Assembly (NCBI RefSeq): GCF_002909255.1
Contig: NZ_PIOB01000008.1
Location: 1-64,000, forward strand
From: Arenibacter hampyeongensis
GTDB lineage: Bacteria; Bacteroidota; Bacteroidia; Flavobacteriales; Flavobacteriaceae
Reading direction: 5' to 3'
DNA: 64,000 bases
In this document: positions 34,559 to 43,679 of the stretch, one piece after another
How the letters are laid out: each line of letters opens with the position of its first letter
Numbering within the stretch: position 1 is the stretch's first letter
Position numbers and translations under genes: made by a program
The notes under the pieces: model-generated
Told to the model about the DNA's origin: nothing
The model's database searches: none
The model's input: only the letters and a program-made list of their open reading frames with translations

Positions 34559-35332
34559 ATGAATTCTCGGGAATCCCAATTACAAGCCTTTGATCGTCTA
34601 CTCACCATTATGGATGAATTGCGAGCTCAATGTCCGTGGGACAAAAAGCAAACAATGCAATCACTTCGTCATTTAACCATTGAAGAAACCTATGAATTGG
34701 GAGATGCTATATTGGACAATGATTTGGAGGAAATTAAAAAGGAATTGGGCGATGTACTATTGCACATTGTATTTTACGCTAAAATTGGAAGTGAAACCAA
34801 CAACTTTGATATGGCCGACGTTGCCAATGATATCTGTGACAAGCTCATTAATAGGCATCCACATATTTATGGAGATGTTGTGGTAAAAAATGAAGAAGAG
34901 GTTAAGCAGAATTGGGAAAAAATAAAACTGAAGGAAGGTAAAAAAAGTGTTTTGGAAGGAGTACCCAATGGACTTCCCGCACTTGTAAAGGCCAATCGTA
35001 TACAAGATAAGGTAGCGGGCGTAGGGTTCGATTGGGAAAAACCTGAACAGGTATGGGAAAAAGTACAGGAAGAGCTGGAGGAATTCCAAGAAGAGGTTAA
35101 AGATGGGAATTTGGATGCCATGGAGGCCGAGTTTGGGGATGTGTTGTTTTCTATGGTAAATTATGCGCGTTTTTTGAATATTAATCCTGAAAATGCACTT
35201 GAACGCACCAATAAGAAGTTTATAAAAAGATTTCAATATTTGGAAAACAAAGCCAAGGAAAGTGGAAAGGCCTTAAAAGATATGACACTAGGGGAAATGG
35301 ATATTTTTTGGGAGGAAGCCAAGACCATTTAA
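34559..35332 (+). CDS. mazG: Nucleoside triphosphate pyrophosphohydrolase
   Basis: MazG cleaves (d)NTPs to NMPs and pyrophosphate and helps clear non-canonical or excess nucleotides. The 257-residue product has two tandem MazG domains. The first holds LRAQCPWDKKQT and the EETYE..D metal site, then ELGDVLLHIVFYAKI. The second has QEELEEFQEEV and EFGDVLFSMVNYAR. This two-domain form is the usual bacterial enzyme of about 260 residues. Start chosen by the promoter just upstream. Monocistronic. Confidence 0.94.
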   Translation: MNSRESQLQAFDRLLTIMDELRAQCPWDKKQTMQSLRHLTIEETYELGDAILDNDLEEIKKELGDVLLHIVFYAKIGSETNNFDMADVANDICDKLINRHPHIYGDVVVKNEEEVKQNWEKIKLKEGKKSVLEGVPNGLPALVKANRIQDKVAGVGFDWEKPEQVWEKVQEELEEFQEEVKDGNLDAMEAEFGDVLFSMVNYARFLNINPENALERTNKKFIKRFQYLENKAKESGKALKDMTLGEMDIFWEEAKTI

Positions 35333-35414
35333 TTATTACCTGGACACTGTTTTTCAATTTATAGAATCAACCTCCCTTCTGATCTTATTATTTGTGTTTA
35401 AGGATAACAATTAA

Positions 35415-38021
35415 TCAAAAAATCACCGAAAACGTAGATCCTTCTCCCACTTTACTGGATGCCGAAATGGAACCTCCCATTGCTTCAATCTGTATTTTGG
35501 TCATATAAAGTCCGACCCCCTTAGCTTCAGGGTGGCTGTGGAATACCTTGTTCAATCCAAATAATTTATGACCGTGTTTTTCCATATTTATACCTAGACC
35601 GTTATCGGTCACCTCTAATATTGCTTTACCACCTTCAATTTTGGATTCGACGTTAATTTCCGGGGTTCTATCTTTGGATTTGTATTTAATGGCATTGGAA
35701 ATCAAATTAAGAAAAATGCTATCAAGATATATGTCGTTGTAAACCACCGTAGGCGCCTTTGAGAAATCACTTTTTATTTGGGCACCGGACTGAGTGATCT
35801 GACTCGATATTATTTCCAAGGTTTTGGTCAATGTTTTATTAAATGATAATTCTTGAGTTACTTTAGTACTTTGATCCGTGGTCTGGATTACTTCAACCAA
35901 AGTATTTAAGGTAGAGGAGAGGTGGTCTATTACAATTTCAAATTTTTCAAATAATTGGCTTCGTTCCTGCTCACCTTTAGCATCTTTATAAAAGCTAGAT
36001 AAGGTTTGAAGGTTGGCTACTGGTGACCTTAAATTATGAGAGGTTATGTGTGCAAAATCGGCCAATTGGTGGTTTTGTTTCGTAAGTTTTTTAGTGAGTT
36101 CTTCAAGGTTTTCGTTTGCTTCAATTAATTTTTTACGATTATTGACCCTTTCAGAAATGTCCGTTGCAACCCCTAAAAATCCGTTTATCTCTCCATTCTT
36201 GCCCTTAATGGCAGTGGTAGTTAATTGTACTGGAAAATGTGATCCGTCTTTACGCACATAGGTCCACTCAATGGATTCAAAACTATCGCGCCTTGCATGC
36301 TCAACAAAAACATCGAAGCCGCTAATGGTTTTTCCAAATAATTCTGACAACTTCTTCCCATGTTTTTCTACCTCTTCGCGCAGATGTATAATTTCCGGGG
36401 TCTTTTTTCCGATCATTTCGGAAGCTGAATATTGCAATAAGTTCTCGGCACCCTTATTAAAATGGGTAATTAATCCATTCATGTTGGTTCCTATAATGGA
36501 AATAGGGCTTACGTTAAAAATGGCAGAAAGTTCCCCATGGGCCTTGATAAGGGCATTTTCGGAAACTTTAATGTCATTGATATTATGGAAAACTCCATAC
36601 AATCTTACACATTTACCATTTACCATTTCTGGCTGACCTATGGCACGAGCCCAACGACTATTTCCTTTAGCGGTTATCAATTCTACTTCCACATCATATG
36701 GGATTCCTTTTTCAATGGCATTTTCCACTGCTTCTTGAATCTTCTTTCTGTTTTCCCCTTCTTTAAAAAAGTTAATGGCTGTTTTAAGTTCGGGCACATA
36801 ATCATGTGGCACTTCATGTATTTCGCAGGTTACTTTGCTCCAATTGATTATGCCGTTAATGGTATCAACTTCCCATGTGCCAATTCTTGCCACTTGGTTG
36901 GTTTTGTCCAAGATTTCCTCTGTACGGAGTTTATCCTTTTCCTTTTCCTTTATAGTGGTAATGTCCAAAGTGTAAATTAACAATCCACCAATTTGGTTTT
37001 CGGTAACATGCCATGGCCTTATGTCCCAAGAAAGCCACTGTACGTGGCCATCCGGCCATTTATACGCGGTTTCATCCTCGTGATGTATAGCGCCAGCGAG
37101 ACAATCTTGATGAATCTTTTTCCATTGATCTTCAATTTCCGGAAAAATCTCGTAAAGGGATTTACCTATAATTTCTTTGTCATGTAGATCATAGTCGCTC
37201 CTCCAACGATCTGATGCTGCTAGGAACCTCATATCATTATCTAGCATGGCCATGGCGCTGGGTGCCTGGTCAATAAAAATCTTATTGTATTCTTCCTTTA
37301 CCTGCAGAGCGGCCTTCATGGAATTAACCTGTTTCATCTTTTCTTGTATCTCCTTATTGGAAGTTTCCAAGGAAGTATTGGCAAGCTGTAGGGAATTGGA
37401 TTTTTTATTCAACTTCTTGATAACAGGTAAAAAGAAAATGACAAATTGACCAATGATTACCAATAAAACAATAATTGCAATAACATAAGTGATTCTGTCA
37501 AGTTCGGTGAGATTCTTCTCCGCTGTGTTTTGATATTCCAATACAATATTGTTCATACTTGTCAAAACCGGTGATTCCTCTTGTCTTATGGTATTTATAC
37601 TGTGATACAGGATATCCGGATTATTGGGATTTTCGAGAATTTCAAGGGCGGCATTCAATAATTTAGTGGTACTTGGTCGTGCGGCAGCGAATAAGGCCTC
37701 AATTTTATCAGAATTGGGTAGGCCCCTGTTGGCCGAAATAAGGAAATTCTGATTTTTTTTCCATTCCGTGGTTAAAGTTTTTAGACTATCTAGATAAACC
37801 TTATCGGTTATAACGCCTTGGTCCAAGTTTAAAGCAAACACATGTTTCGAGATACGCTGACTAAGCATGCGTTGTCTTCCCGAGATGTTAATTAGACCTA
37901 CATTCGAAGTCAGAATGTTGATTCTATTCTGAAATACTATGACGGCTATAATTACAATTAGAACAATGGTGGTAATAAAAAGGAGATATCTTTTTTTTGT
38001 AGATTTTTCAAGTCTTTCCAT
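35415..38021 (-). CDS. Sensor histidine kinase: PilJ-type sensor, three PAS domains
   Basis: An 868-residue membrane sensor. TM1 is about 12-30; the external part contains a PilJ/NarX-type motif, GLINISGRQRMLSQRI (42-57); TM2 is about 178-200. Three PAS domains follow (about 242-370, 375-490, 495-625), the second with WSKVTCEIHEVP and the third with NVSPISIIGTNMNGLI. The phospho-acceptor box has His662 (ITSHNLRSP), and the ATPase has N-box LISNAIKYK, G1 DNGLGI and G2 KGVGLYMTK. No response regulator gene is adjacent, so it is an orphan. The signal is unknown; PilJ-type domains bind nitrate in NarX. Confidence 0.92.
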   Translation of the reverse strand: MERLEKSTKKRYLLFITTIVLIVIIAVIVFQNRINILTSNVGLINISGRQRMLSQRISKHVFALNLDQGVITDKVYLDSLKTLTTEWKKNQNFLISANRGLPNSDKIEALFAAARPSTTKLLNAALEILENPNNPDILYHSINTIRQEESPVLTSMNNIVLEYQNTAEKNLTELDRITYVIAIIVLLVIIGQFVIFFLPVIKKLNKKSNSLQLANTSLETSNKEIQEKMKQVNSMKAALQVKEEYNKIFIDQAPSAMAMLDNDMRFLAASDRWRSDYDLHDKEIIGKSLYEIFPEIEDQWKKIHQDCLAGAIHHEDETAYKWPDGHVQWLSWDIRPWHVTENQIGGLLIYTLDITTIKEKEKDKLRTEEILDKTNQVARIGTWEVDTINGIINWSKVTCEIHEVPHDYVPELKTAINFFKEGENRKKIQEAVENAIEKGIPYDVEVELITAKGNSRWARAIGQPEMVNGKCVRLYGVFHNINDIKVSENALIKAHGELSAIFNVSPISIIGTNMNGLITHFNKGAENLLQYSASEMIGKKTPEIIHLREEVEKHGKKLSELFGKTISGFDVFVEHARRDSFESIEWTYVRKDGSHFPVQLTTTAIKGKNGEINGFLGVATDISERVNNRKKLIEANENLEELTKKLTKQNHQLADFAHITSHNLRSPVANLQTLSSFYKDAKGEQERSQLFEKFEIVIDHLSSTLNTLVEVIQTTDQSTKVTQELSFNKTLTKTLEIISSQITQSGAQIKSDFSKAPTVVYNDIYLDSIFLNLISNAIKYKSKDRTPEINVESKIEGGKAILEVTDNGLGINMEKHGHKLFGLNKVFHSHPEAKGVGLYMTKIQIEAMGGSISASSKVGEGSTFSVIF

Positions 38022-38362
38022 ATGGGGGATATTTTTACACCTTTATATAGGTCGATGCTCAAAAAGAGTAAGTCGGGTAGTAATTATCCTTCAATAATCG
38101 TAACAAAAACCCAACAATATGCTCCTTGGCCCCATATTCATTGATGATTTTTCAATATAGGATATTTTTTTTGCATTATAAAATACATTTAGTGCACTAT
38201 TGAGGTTTCATAAAAATATGTGGAGTAACAATTTTAAAATGTAAAACAGCTGGTTGGGTGATATTGGTAATACCTAATTATAATGTTTTGGGCAAGTAAC
38301 TAATTTAACGGAATCTATTGCTAGTTGGTTTTGAATTGGATGGAATTAATTAAAAAAATCCA
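38022..38362. other. Intergenic stretch upstream of the histidine kinase and MATE genes
   Basis: No coding frame or RNA gene is seen. The divergent genes on either side start here; an exact promoter is visible only for the MATE gene (listed separately). Confidence 0.45.
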
Positions 38363-38395
38363 TTGTTCTAAAACCAAAGCTAACCCTTATATTTG
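38363..38395 (+). promoter_or_regulatory. Promoter for the MATE exporter
   Basis: TTG at 38363-38365 and an exact -7 box TATATTTG at 38388-38395, 22 bases apart. The expected transcript would start about 14 bases before the TTG initiation codon. Confidence 0.6.
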
Positions 38396-38415
38396 CCCCT
38401 TCAAATTATAGAATC

Positions 38416-39780
38416 TTGTTGCAGAAATATACAAAGGAGTTTCGATATAATTTATCCCTGTCATTTCCAGTTATTTTGGGAATGTTGGGGCATTCGTTTG
38501 TACAATTTGCCGATAATATTATGGTAGGCCAATTGGGAACGGCGGAATTGGCTGCGGTCTCCTTGGGAAACAGTTTTGTGTTCATAGCCATGTCCCTGGG
38601 CATAGGGTTTTCTACGGCCATTACTCCTTTGGTTGCAGAGGCTGACGGTGCGGGAAATGTTGCAGATGGAAAGAGCGCATTAAAACACGGACTGGTGTTA
38701 TGTACTATACTGGGGTTTTCACTTTTTGGCATTATACTTTTGGCCAAGCCCTTGATGTTTCTTATGAAGCAACCTACAGAGGTGGTGGAATTGGCCATGC
38801 CTTATCTGGATTTAGTAGCATTTTCATTGGTTCCGTTAATAATATTTCAGGCATTTAAACAATTTTCTGAGGGATTATCTCAGACCAAGTACCCAATGTA
38901 CGCGACGGTTATAGCCAACTTTGTAAATATCCTATTGAATTACCTACTTATTTTCGGTTCTTGGGGCTTTCCTAAAATGGGTATCGTAGGGGCCGCTTGG
39001 GGCACGTTGATTTCCCGAATCATAATGGTCATTTTTCTTTGGGTTTTGCTAAAGAACAAGAAGAAATTCCACGATTATGTTACCGGTTTTAATTTTAGAG
39101 CTATAGAGAAAAAGGTCATGAAGAAAATCATAGACCTGGGATTTCCCTCTGCCCTGCAAATGTTCTTTGAGGTGGCCATCTTTACAGCGGCTATTTGGAT
39201 AAGTGGTGTATTGGGGAAAAATTCACAAGCGGCCAACCAAATAGCCCTTAATCTAAGTAGTATGACCTTTATGGTTGGCATGGGACTAGGTGTTGCTGCC
39301 ATGATACGGGTAGGAAATCAGAAGGGATTGGGGAGTTTTAAAGACTTAAGGCGCATTGCACAATCTATTTTTCTGCTTACCCTTATCCTGGAAATTGTAT
39401 TTGCCATTGTCTTTGTGTTATTAAAGGACTGGTTACCCACCATATATTTAGATCTTGGAGATGCCACCAATATGGCAGATAATACCGAGGTAGTACTAAT
39501 TGCGGCACAATTAATTTTAGTAGCCGCGGTATTTCAAATTTCCGATGGTTTGCAAGTGGTGGTTCTGGGGGCCCTTAGGGGCATGCAGGATGTTAGGATA
39601 CCTACCATGATTACTTTTGTCGCTTATTGGTTGATCGGATTTCCTATTAGTTTTTATCTTGGATTATACACTCCTTTACAGAGTAAGGGGATATGGATAG
39701 GCCTATTGGCCGGACTCACGGCATCGGCGATTATGTTGTATATTCGATTTAATTATTTGACCAAAAAATTGATCAAATAA
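38416..39780 (+). CDS. MATE family efflux transporter
   Basis: A cation-coupled exporter of drugs or metabolites in the inner membrane. The 454 residues form 12 hydrophobic segments in two halves. The MATE signature regions are present, such as PVILGMLGHSFVQFADNIMVGQLG in the first segment and the mirrored FPSALQMFFEVAIF at the start of the second half. There is no ATG near the N-terminus; the start is TTG at 38416, or the next TTG at 38419, both fitting the promoter. It is followed after 97 bases by a small hypothetical gene. The substrate is unknown. Confidence 0.92.
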   Translation: MLQKYTKEFRYNLSLSFPVILGMLGHSFVQFADNIMVGQLGTAELAAVSLGNSFVFIAMSLGIGFSTAITPLVAEADGAGNVADGKSALKHGLVLCTILGFSLFGIILLAKPLMFLMKQPTEVVELAMPYLDLVAFSLVPLIIFQAFKQFSEGLSQTKYPMYATVIANFVNILLNYLLIFGSWGFPKMGIVGAAWGTLISRIIMVIFLWVLLKNKKKFHDYVTGFNFRAIEKKVMKKIIDLGFPSALQMFFEVAIFTAAIWISGVLGKNSQAANQIALNLSSMTFMVGMGLGVAAMIRVGNQKGLGSFKDLRRIAQSIFLLTLILEIVFAIVFVLLKDWLPTIYLDLGDATNMADNTEVVLIAAQLILVAAVFQISDGLQVVVLGALRGMQDVRIPTMITFVAYWLIGFPISFYLGLYTPLQSKGIWIGLLAGLTASAIMLYIRFNYLTKKLIK

Positions 39781-39877
39781 AGGTTTGCAGGACATTAAGT
39801 CAAAAAAGTTAAAAGTTCGGGATCTCCCAGGAAAGCAAAATTTTTGGGATAGCGATAATTAGATAAAGAATTGTAAT

Positions 39878-40105
39878 ATGGATTTCCCAAAATTTTTATT
39901 AGGAGACAATACGGATTACCCAACTGCCATTTTTGTGGTACACACGGAGTACCCGAGATTCATCATCAATCTGGAAAATGACGAGGTAGAATGGTTGGAA
40001 GATTTCACCCAGGACGATGAAAAGGAATTGGAGGAGGAGGCCGAAAATTTAATTGAACAAGCTACGGCTTTTTATGACCGGGAAATTTCTCGATACGAAG
40101 AGTAA
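39878..40105 (+). CDS. Small acidic conserved hypothetical protein
   Basis: A 75-residue cytoplasmic protein, strongly acidic in its second half (Glu-rich helix LEEEAENLIEQATAFY), with a strand-rich first half (YPTAIFVVHTEYPRFIIN). I recall similar proteins in other Flavobacteriaceae, but no function. The start is at ATG 39878, and the PAP2 gene begins 3 bases after its stop, so the two are coupled. Confidence 0.75.
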   Translation: MDFPKFLLGDNTDYPTAIFVVHTEYPRFIINLENDEVEWLEDFTQDDEKELEEEAENLIEQATAFYDREISRYEE

Positions 40106-40108
40106 GTT

Positions 40109-40678
40109 ATGATAGACCAATTGGTGCATTACGACAAGGAGTTGTTTCTGTTCCTAAACAATTTGGGCGCTTCCCAGTGGGACAGTTTTTGGCTTTTTAT
40201 GACCAATAAGTTTAGCTCCGTTCCCCTTTATGGCTTATTGGCATTTTTCACCTATAGGGCCTACGGGCTAAAGCGTCTTTTAATGACCGTTGTTGCCATT
40301 GCATTGCTAATTTTGGTAACAGATCAATTGGCTAATTTTTTCAAGTATGGAGTACAGCGGTTAAGACCCTGTCATGATCCCTCAATAAATGGGCTGATGC
40401 GTTTGGTAAAAAGTTCCTGTGGGGGTAAATTCGGATATTTTTCCGCCCATGCCGCTAATTCTTTTGCGGTAGCTGTTTTCTTTTCCTACCTATTACGTCC
40501 AAAATATAGATATATCGGAATGTTTCTAATAGTTTGGGCCCTAGTTGTTGCCTATAGCAGGATTTATATAGGCGTGCATTTTCCGTTGGATGTGTTAACG
40601 GGGATAATTATTGGAACTTTTTTAGGAAGATTATTTCTGAATCTATTTATAAAGTTCACTGCCAAATACGATTATTGA
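40109..40678 (+). CDS. PAP2 family membrane phosphatase
   Basis: A 189-residue integral membrane phosphatase. The three PAP2 motifs are seen: KYGVQRLRPCHDP (motif 1, K-x6-R-P), YFSAHAANSFAVA (motif 2, with SAH in place of PSGH), and YSRIYIGVHFPLDVLTG (motif 3, SR-x5-H-x3-D). About five hydrophobic segments surround them. Members dephosphorylate undecaprenyl pyrophosphate or phosphatidic acid-type lipids, which would suit the envelope genes of this region. It is convergent with the next operon. Confidence 0.92.
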   Translation: MIDQLVHYDKELFLFLNNLGASQWDSFWLFMTNKFSSVPLYGLLAFFTYRAYGLKRLLMTVVAIALLILVTDQLANFFKYGVQRLRPCHDPSINGLMRLVKSSCGGKFGYFSAHAANSFAVAVFFSYLLRPKYRYIGMFLIVWALVVAYSRIYIGVHFPLDVLTGIIIGTFLGRLFLNLFIKFTAKYDY

Positions 40679-40739
40679 ACGAAAATTCTTGTCTTTGTTT
40701 AATTTGGACCTTCTTTGAGGATAAAGTCCAGATCCCTCT

Positions 40740-41420
40740 TTATACTGTTTGATCCTTATCGAATATTTCTTTGTTCAAAGGGCCTAGAAAAATCAAAAAA
40801 AAGATAGCCCCAAAGGCCAGTTCGTACACTTCCCATTTTCTGCTGGCCGGATTAAGGGCAACAAAAATAGTAATGACTAAAAAAGCTATAGTGTGGTGCC
40901 ACTTTACAATAGGCACAGCAAGGGTATTGGCCAAATTCTTGAACCAATTAAATTTTCTAAAGAGGATAGGGGTTATTATGAGGTAAAGAAACATAACCAG
41001 AAACAATAACTGGCTGAAGATAATTTTATTTATTTTCTTTTCACCTACAACTAGGTTGTGTAAGTTGGTTTCGCCCTGGGCGTTATTTTCTATAAAAAAC
41101 TCGCTCGATTCCACACCAAAAATTCGTTGTCCCCAAGATATTTCCTCACCTGCAGCAAAAAGGAATAAAACTACAAACAGGAATGTCCCCAGTTTCCATA
41201 ACATTTTTTTTGTGGTCCACAAGCTGATCAGGTGGTATAGTGAAAGGACAAATATGCCAAAAAGCATTATGGCTGTGCCCCATTCGACCGGTCCATCTTC
41301 CTGTGCGTAATTAACATCAAAATATTCGTCGTCACAAAGTCCCAGGTATAGCCCTGTCAGGACTACAATGGCTAAAATACCATATCCTATTTTCTCAAAT
41401 TTTGTAAAGATTTTCATCAT
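40740..41420 (-). CDS. Unknown polytopic membrane protein with GEEISWGQ motif
   Basis: A 226-residue protein with about six hydrophobic segments (11-28, 47-66, 77-92, 133-152, 170-187, 198-214). Between the third and fourth lies a conserved-looking block: AAGEEISWGQRIFG (89-102), then NNAQGETNLHN (112-122). The acidic pair, Trp, Asn and His in a loop suggest a catalytic or metal site at the membrane surface. I recall GEEISWGQ in unnamed bacterial membrane proteins but no function. It overlaps the ArnT-like gene by 4 bases (ATGA), as the last gene of the four-gene envelope operon. Confidence 0.7.
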   Translation of the reverse strand: MMKIFTKFEKIGYGILAIVVLTGLYLGLCDDEYFDVNYAQEDGPVEWGTAIMLFGIFVLSLYHLISLWTTKKMLWKLGTFLFVVLFLFAAGEEISWGQRIFGVESSEFFIENNAQGETNLHNLVVGEKKINKIIFSQLLFLVMFLYLIITPILFRKFNWFKNLANTLAVPIVKWHHTIAFLVITIFVALNPASRKWEVYELAFGAIFFLIFLGPLNKEIFDKDQTV

Positions 41421-43069
41421 CGTTTTTCAACTATATATAAATTACTTATCAAACGGTTTTTGTGTTCTTTGCTTCCTGGATCGGCATTGTAATTTAGGTC
41501 GTATACGGTCTTTAGTGTGAGCCTATATTCGGGGTCAAAGATACGTTTAAATTCATTTTCTTCGACTGGAATTACCAGAACTGCAAACTTTTCACCGTCG
41601 GGAATTATTATTTCCTCTTCCCCTTTGAGTACGGGGATTGCTGTACCGTAGTCCCAAATCATTTCAGGTGCAATTTCACCAAAGCAATAGGTGGCAATAC
41701 CCTCTTGCAACATGGTTGAATTTAGGTGTGATATACTTTTATAATGAGAATTTTTATCCAAGGCTCCAAATAGCGGCAATGCCAAGGATTTTATGGCTCC
41801 CACCAAGGCAATGGTCAGCAAAAAGCAGATATAAAGTTGTTTTTTTCTCAATTGGACAAAAAGATAAATCCCTATGGTAAAAAGCACTATGGAAGATAGG
41901 GCATAATAGCCCCAAAACTCACCTAAGCCATCCTTCAAGATGAAGTAGGCCAAAAGGGGAAAAGCAATTCCTATGAGGCCGATCAATCCAAAATGAAAAT
42001 AGACTGGTATCTTTTCTTTCCGAACAAAGGTGCTATTAAAATTGCTGATGACATATTCCATATAGAACCCCGTATTCAGAGCTAGGGGAATCAATACGGG
42101 AACAAGGTATCTTGCTTTTTTTTCCGGAATGATGGAAAGTAGAACTACTGAAAAAATCGTCCATAAAAAGGTGAACAGGTAAGATTTTTTGTCACTTACC
42201 CTATCCTTTAGATATGGATATATAAGACTGATCAAGGCCGGGATGGTCCAAATGCCACTCTGTATAAAAAAGCTCCAATAGTAATAGAAGGGCCGAACAT
42301 TGTAACTGGACCAATTAGCAGTTTCTTTTTTGGTTATGGCCAAGAAGGCATTGGGATCGGCAAGGCGAACGTACAAGAACCACCAAATTCCAATAATACT
42401 GGCAACGACTACCAAGACAACCAAAGGGACATACTTCTTGTTAACTCCAAAGCCTCTATATTTAAATGCAAACCCATAGGCTAGTAGAAAGGGCAACAGG
42501 AGACCGTAAAGAGAAACCGGTCCCTTGCTCATGAAAGATAGGCCTATAAAAATTGCGGCAAGAAGACTGTTCTTCCATTTGTACACTGTCTGTACAAAAA
42601 AATTATACAAATAATAGATACCTGTCAGCATAAATCCATGGGTGTAAATATCCCAAGGTGCCTCAATGGTAATGACAATTATATAGAAAGAACTTAATAG
42701 AATAAGGGCATTTATAAGTGCATGTCTTTTATTGTTCAGTAATTGCAATGAAAATATATACCCAATATATCCCAGAAATAAAGCCATCAACATGGTCGGT
42801 AGCCTTAGTCCAGCACTATTTTCCAAGCCAAATATCAATCCAAAAATGGCGGTGATCCAACTTGGTAAGGGGGGTTTCTCATATCTAGGCAGTTCGTTCA
42901 AGGTGGTTAATAGCCAATTGCCTTCTGTAATCATTTCCCTTGCCGTAATAAAATTTCTGGCCTCCATTATAGTTACGGGAATGACATTTAAATGAAAGAG
43001 GAAAATGGAGATACCCGCAATGAAAATCAGCGTAATAGGATTATTTTTCAACCACATCATGAACTTCAT
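41417..43069 (-). CDS. GT39/ArnT-like membrane glycosyltransferase
   Basis: A 550-residue protein of the PMT/ArnT type, which moves a sugar from a polyprenyl phosphate to lipid A, a protein or a glycan on the outer side of the inner membrane. The first periplasmic loop has the family mark EARNFITAREMITEGNW with the acidic residues that bind the donor, then YEKPPLPSW. About 12 hydrophobic segments follow, then a soluble C-terminal domain of about 100 residues. It overlaps the LAB_N gene by 29 bases and the next gene by 4, so the operon is tightly coupled. Confidence 0.9.
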   Translation of the reverse strand: MKFMMWLKNNPITLIFIAGISIFLFHLNVIPVTIMEARNFITAREMITEGNWLLTTLNELPRYEKPPLPSWITAIFGLIFGLENSAGLRLPTMLMALFLGYIGYIFSLQLLNNKRHALINALILLSSFYIIVITIEAPWDIYTHGFMLTGIYYLYNFFVQTVYKWKNSLLAAIFIGLSFMSKGPVSLYGLLLPFLLAYGFAFKYRGFGVNKKYVPLVVLVVVASIIGIWWFLYVRLADPNAFLAITKKETANWSSYNVRPFYYYWSFFIQSGIWTIPALISLIYPYLKDRVSDKKSYLFTFLWTIFSVVLLSIIPEKKARYLVPVLIPLALNTGFYMEYVISNFNSTFVRKEKIPVYFHFGLIGLIGIAFPLLAYFILKDGLGEFWGYYALSSIVLFTIGIYLFVQLRKKQLYICFLLTIALVGAIKSLALPLFGALDKNSHYKSISHLNSTMLQEGIATYCFGEIAPEMIWDYGTAIPVLKGEEEIIIPDGEKFAVLVIPVEENEFKRIFDPEYRLTLKTVYDLNYNADPGSKEHKNRLISNLYIVEKR

Positions 43070-43679
43070 TTTTAAGGATAAATAAATTTCTTAAATAAAC
43101 GATCATACCTAATGTATGGCCTGCAAATAGGACGGGATCTTTTCTGAAAATGGCATAAGTGAGAATTAAGGATGCCCCAACCAAACTTAGGAGCCAAAAA
43201 CCGAAAGGAAGGCTTGAGGTTTTCTTTTTCTCGGAATATATCCATTGATATACAAACCGAAAGGTGAAAATTATCTGGGCTATGCTGCCCAGCAATAGTA
43301 ACCAAGTTGGGATATTTTCGTTTTGGAAGAAATTCCTTAGGTCGTAGGAATTGTTATTGTAACCATATACAATGATCATTATCGGAAAAATCCAGAGGAA
43401 TACCCTAAAAGCTTTGGGTAATTTTTTCCATTCGCCCTGTAATTGGATGTTTCGTATATATATAAAATAGGTAATTGCCTGCCCTAACATTATGGCAAAA
43501 TCATCACGAAGCCACCCGTACACGAACAGAAGAAAGGAGGCCAATAAACTGAGCTGCCAAAAAAGCCGAGGAGTAAGTACCTTTTTGTTTTTTTCGGATA
43601 TAACCCATTGCACCACCATTCTACTGGAGAATAGTATTTGGGCAAGAAAGCCTATAGCATAAATCAACCAATTTGCCAT
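43041..43679 (-). CDS. Lipid A biosynthesis N-terminal (LAB_N) domain protein
   Basis: A 212-residue membrane protein with two copies of the LAB_N domain: the first with GFLAQILFSSRMVVQWVISEKNK (split here as QILFSSRMVVQWVISEK), the second with QIIFTFRFVYQWIYSEKKK. Six or so hydrophobic segments result. The domain is known from the N-terminus of some lipid-A-disaccharide synthases and from free-standing small proteins beside GT2 and ArnT genes. Here it lies directly between a polyprenyl-phosphate GT2 (gap 0 bases) and ArnT, so it probably helps to handle or flip the lipid-linked sugar. Confidence 0.9.
   Translation of the reverse strand: MANWLIYAIGFLAQILFSSRMVVQWVISEKNKKVLTPRLFWQLSLLASFLLFVYGWLRDDFAIMLGQAITYFIYIRNIQLQGEWKKLPKAFRVFLWIFPIMIIVYGYNNNSYDLRNFFQNENIPTWLLLLGSIAQIIFTFRFVYQWIYSEKKKTSSLPFGFWLLSLVGASLILTYAIFRKDPVLFAGHTLGMIVYLRNLFILKNEVHDVVEK

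Noticed and set aside
36537..36980. A 147-codon plus-strand frame opposite the histidine kinase
   Set aside because: Antisense shadow of the PAS domains; aromatic-rich composition typical of such shadows.
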